Source of the DNA: Candidatus Margulisiibacteriota bacterium
GTDB lineage: Bacteria > Margulisbacteria > Termititenacia > Termititenacales > Termititenacaceae
Assembly: GCA_031264205.1 (NCBI GenBank)
Contig: JAISEH010000014.1
Coordinates: forward strand, 1-14,115
Length of the DNA stretch: 14,115 bases
Reading direction: 5' to 3'
Positions 11,481 to 14,115 of the stretch are shown here, in pieces. Below the pieces are notes generated by a model. That model was given only the letters and a program-made list of their open reading frames with translations. It had not been told where the DNA came from and did no database searches. The stretch's first letter is position 1; each line of letters starts with the position of its first letter. The translations under genes were made by a program, and so were the position numbers.

Positions 11481-14115
11481 TCTACAATAATATTAGTAGT
11501 TATCCTAATTTGCGGAAAAATAATTTTCCAGGATTCATTCCGGCTTCTTTGCCGTTAACTTTTCAACAAAAATCTAAGCCGATCAAGCCGCTTTTAGTTA
11601 TTGACCCTGACACCGCAAATCACCGCGACAATTTAAATATCGAACAAGCGCCGATAGATATTGAGACAGACGCTGTCCTGTCCGATTTGCTGATGAGGCG
11701 GACTGCCGCCGTGTTGCTGAATGATATGGTTTTGCCTTTTGAGGCGGAGCAGGATGAATTTGTGCTATTGGGCGATGAATTGGCCGCGCGGCAAAAAAAA
11801 GTATCAGCCAGCTTGGTGGATTTGGCGCGATATAGCAGCTTTTCTTTTGATTTGACGGCGGCGGTAAATATGACCAGCGACAATTGGGACGAGCTAGATA
11901 CACTGTATGAGTACGGCGGGATTTCTTATACCGAGCATATAGATCTGGGACAACGCCGGGCGCAAAAGCTTTTTGATTTTTTGTGGGCGGCGGTTAACGA
12001 CAGAGCTGTTTTGGACCAAGAGTTGTCTGTTTTTCCGGCCAGGCAAAAAACCGCGGCGGAAGCCAATTTGCGGATAGTTCGCGCCAATCTTTTGCGATTC
12101 ACCGATCACGCCGCGCCGCCAAAACTTTTGCCGGAGTATCAAAAATTGTGTTATGTCTATGATGCGGGCAGAGGCATTGCGCCGCCTCTGGAGCCGCAGG
12201 ATAAAACCCCGGTTTATACTTACGAGCAGTCTTTAAACGGACACAATCCGCGAGTCGGTATTACAGGTTTGGTGCTGGCTATTGTCAATCCGGGCAGTGA
12301 AGCAATTTCTCAGCGCTGGCAAGACAAAGGGACGGAAACACTGGTCGATTTAGAAAAAGCTGTGACACAGCAAATAAGAGTTGTAGAGGAGAATAGAGTT
12401 AAGGCCGAAGAAGAAGCCAGAGTAAAAGCTGAGGAAGAGGCGAGAGTAAAAGCTGAGGCGGAAGCTCAAGCGAAAGCCGAGGAAGAGGCGAGAATAAAAG
12501 CTGAAGCTGAAGCCCAAGCAAAAGCCGAGGAAGAAGCGAGAGTAAAAGCTGAAGCGGAAGCTCAAGCAAAAGCCGAGGAAGAGGCGAGAGTAAAAGCTGA
12601 AGCGGAAGCCCAAGCAAAAGCCGAAGAAGAAGCGAGAGCTGAAGCTGAGGAAGAGGCCAGAATAAAAGCTGAAGAGGAAGCCAGAGTAAAGGCTGGAGAT
12701 GAAGCTAAGCGAAAAAAACTGGAGTTAACTTTCAGCGGTGGCGGGGTTATTAAAGAAAACGAACAGGCGGCCTGGTTGCAAACCACAATTATGCCGCGCA
12801 CGTTTCGGCCAAATATTCCGGGGATTTCCAGTATCAAAATCGGCGGCGGTTTGGATTTTAGTTTTCATAGAAAAACAGAACGTTTGACTTACCAGTATTT
12901 AAAGCCGACTCCGCCGCCACCCGCTAATGTCGCTCCAACGGCCAACGCGGGTAATGACCAGAGTATAACTTTGCCAACAAACAGTACGACACTGGACGGC
13001 AGTGCGTCGAATGACAGTGATGGGAGCATTGCTAGTTACGAATGGACGCAAGTTAACGGGCCTGCCACAGCGACAATAAACACTCCGACAGGCAGTTCCA
13101 CGAGCATTAGCGGACTGACGACAGCGGGGACGTATACATTCCGTTTGAAAGTGACAGACAATGACGGCGCGGAGAGTACGGACGAAGTGATCGTGACAGT
13201 AAATGCGGCGCCGCCTCCGGCAAATGTGCCTCCGACGGCGAACGCCGGTACTGATAAAAACATAACCTTGCCGACGAGCAGTGTGACATTAGACGGGAGT
13301 GCGTCTAATGACAGCGACGGGAGTATAGCGAGTTACGAATGGACGCAGGTTAACGGGCCTGTGACTGCAACAATAAACACTCCGACAGGCAGTTCTACGA
13401 GCATTAGTGGACTGACGATAGCGGGCACATATACATTCCGATTAAAAGTAACGGACAATGAGGGCGTGGAAAGTACGGATGATGTGACAGTGACAGTAAA
13501 TGCCGCGCCGCCTCCGGCAAATGTGGCACCGACGGCGAATGCGGGGACAGACCAAAGTATAACTTTGCCGACGGATAGTGTGACGCTGGACGGGAGTACG
13601 TCGAATGACAGCGACGGAAGCATCGCGTCTTACGAATGGACGCAGATATCTAAACCAACCAGCGCGCCGGACGCGGTGATAAGCAATGCCGCTGGTGTAA
13701 CGACGAACGTAAGTGGCTTGCAGGAAGGGACATATGTATTTCAGTTAAAAGTGATAGATGATGACGGCGCAGGGGCCGTCGATACGATTACAATAACAGT
13801 TGCTCCGCAGCCGACGACGACGGTGTATAAAAATATTACGATAATGTTTTCTAACCTTCCGGTGCCAAGTTCTAATGGAAATGCCACTTTAGACTTAGCT
13901 CATACAATTTCTGCCAGTGGAGGCTGGGATGCTAATTTTCAGGAGAGCGATATTTCCAGTCAGATAACTGGCTCTGTCGACGCCGGTAGTGGTTATAGTG
14001 ATGGCGAACATGTGGTTGTCACCAAAGATTTTTATTATGACGGCAAAAATATTGCCACACTTACAGTTACTGCCGAAGTCGAAGATCAAGGCGGAAGTTC
14101 TTTTGTTTTTAATAA
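11477..14115 (+). CDS. Large PKD-repeat protein with helical KAEEEAR-type repeat tract (3' truncated)
   Basis: One frame is open from ATG 11477 to the window end (879 codons) and continues beyond it. Residues 1-300 match nothing I recognise. The start MIYNNISSYPNLRKNN is not a signal peptide, and no membrane segment is seen; the nearest is a short mildly hydrophobic ITGLVLAIV around residue 265. About residues 305-415 form a long charged helix of A/E/K/R octads (TolA-like or single alpha helix). A linker of about 70 residues follows (LELTFSGGG...GGGLDFSFHRKTE), then PTPPPPAN. Three PKD domains of the K319L-like type come next (PTANAGxDQSITLP...LDGSASNDSDGSIASYEWTQ...GTYTFRLKVTDNDG). The protein then enters an unrecognised Ser/Gly-rich beta region. 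PKD domains are usual in surface or extracellular proteins, so export without a visible signal peptide is odd. An upstream in-frame TGA at 11459 excludes a longer N-terminus. GAGGG lies 12 nt before the ATG. Confidence 0.85.
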   Translation, partial: MIYNNISSYPNLRKNNFPGFIPASLPLTFQQKSKPIKPLLVIDPDTANHRDNLNIEQAPIDIETDAVLSDLLMRRTAAVLLNDMVLPFEAEQDEFVLLGDELAARQKKVSASLVDLARYSSFSFDLTAAVNMTSDNWDELDTLYEYGGISYTEHIDLGQRRAQKLFDFLWAAVNDRAVLDQELSVFPARQKTAAEANLRIVRANLLRFTDHAAPPKLLPEYQKLCYVYDAGRGIAPPLEPQDKTPVYTYEQSLNGHNPRVGITGLVLAIVNPGSEAISQRWQDKGTETLVDLEKAVTQQIRVVEENRVKAEEEARVKAEEEARVKAEAEAQAKAEEEARIKAEAEAQAKAEEEARVKAEAEAQAKAEEEARVKAEAEAQAKAEEEARAEAEEEARIKAEEEARVKAGDEAKRKKLELTFSGGGVIKENEQAAWLQTTIMPRTFRPNIPGISSIKIGGGLDFSFHRKTERLTYQYLKPTPPPPANVAPTANAGNDQSITLPTNSTTLDGSASNDSDGSIASYEWTQVNGPATATINTPTGSSTSISGLTTAGTYTFRLKVTDNDGAESTDEVIVTVNAAPPPANVPPTANAGTDKNITLPTSSVTLDGSASNDSDGSIASYEWTQVNGPVTATINTPTGSSTSISGLTIAGTYTFRLKVTDNEGVESTDDVTVTVNAAPPPANVAPTANAGTDQSITLPTDSVTLDGSTSNDSDGSIASYEWTQISKPTSAPDAVISNAAGVTTNVSGLQEGTYVFQLKVIDDDGAGAVDTITITVAPQPTTTVYKNITIMFSNLPVPSSNGNATLDLAHTISASGGWDANFQESDISSQITGSVDAGSGYSDGEHVVVTKDFYYDGKNIATLTVTAEVEDQGGSSFVFN
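12392..12703 (+). repeat. 24/48-nt tandem repeat encoding an Ala/Glu/Lys/Arg helix
   Basis: Thirteen-octad-long tract of near-identical units. It begins with NRVKAEEE and ARVKAEEE (12392-12439). Four 48-nt units encoding ARVKAEAEAQAKAEEE or its V/I variant follow (starts 12440, 12488, 12536, 12584). Three octads close it (12632, 12656, 12680: ARAEAEEE, ARIKAEEE, ARVKAGDE). The in-frame units differ by only a few bases, a setting prone to copy-number change. The eight-residue rather than seven-residue period argues for a single helix or TolA-like rod instead of a classical coiled coil. Confidence 0.9.
12929..13801 (+). repeat. Three tandem PKD-domain repeats with exact 297-nt period
   Basis: The copies start at 12929, 13226 and 13523 (99 codons each, including the APPPAN linker). 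Copies 1 and 2 share long identical stretches at DNA level, for example across the EWTQVNGP and TINTPTGSS segments. Copy 3 is close at its start and linker but diverges in its second half (ISKPTSAPDAVISN). The order of similarity suggests recent duplication of copies 1 and 2. Confidence 0.92.

Noticed and set aside
12392..12703. CRISPR-like array
   Set aside because: The repeats are contiguous without unique spacers and encode a regular helix in frame.
13036..13623. Two similar minus-strand frames (13036-13263, 13333-13623)
   Set aside because: They resemble each other only because they are antisense to the 297-nt PKD repeats.

Overview
The window suggests an uncultured diderm bacterium of intermediate GC content. 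It has a PorV-like outer-membrane barrel, a large surface protein ending in a FlgD/type IX-like C-terminal domain, and a compact murC-murB-ddl-ftsQ wall and division cluster. This combination is typical of candidate phyla such as Margulisbacteria/WOR-1 or Elusimicrobiota. I infer that placement from gene style alone; no phylogenetic marker is present.

Layout, all genes on the + strand. (1) 2-5467 is the 3' part of a giant secreted protein made of about 17 carboxypeptidase-regulatory-like beta-sandwich repeats. Within them a four-domain block (A-B-C-D) recurs three times, and a C-terminal sorting/anchoring-type domain follows. (2) 5472-6416 is a PorV/PorQ-family outer-membrane protein, translationally coupled to the giant gene. 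(3) 6417-7013 is a QueE-family radical-SAM-like protein in which all three cluster-binding cysteines are replaced. (4) 7022-7660 is a BrnT/BrnA toxin-antitoxin module with its own promoter. (5) 7678-11209 is murC, murB, ddl and an unusually short FtsQ-like gene. These are tightly packed, with overlaps of 29 and 4 nt and a gap of 1 nt, and are driven by an extended -10 promoter. (6) 11235-11332 is tRNA-Pro(GGG). Its CCA end is the first arm of a perfect 12-bp hairpin, and about 100 nt of further foldable sequence follows. (7) 11477-14115 is the 5' part of a second large protein, open at the window end. It has no visible signal peptide, an Ala/Glu/Lys/Arg helical repeat tract, and three PKD domains spaced exactly 297 nt apart.

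How the genes work together: MurC, MurB and Ddl make the late cytoplasmic muropeptide precursors, and the FtsQ-like protein links this to the divisome. The giant protein and the PorV-like barrel look like a cargo and outer-membrane partner pair. BrnTA is a self-contained accessory module lying between the QueE-like gene and the wall operon.

The observations most worth following are the cysteine-less QueE homologue, the possible dedicated PorV/giant-cargo pair, the hairpin element fused to the tRNA-Pro 3' end, the POTRA-less FtsQ, and the two promoters that seem to leave no room for a 5' leader.
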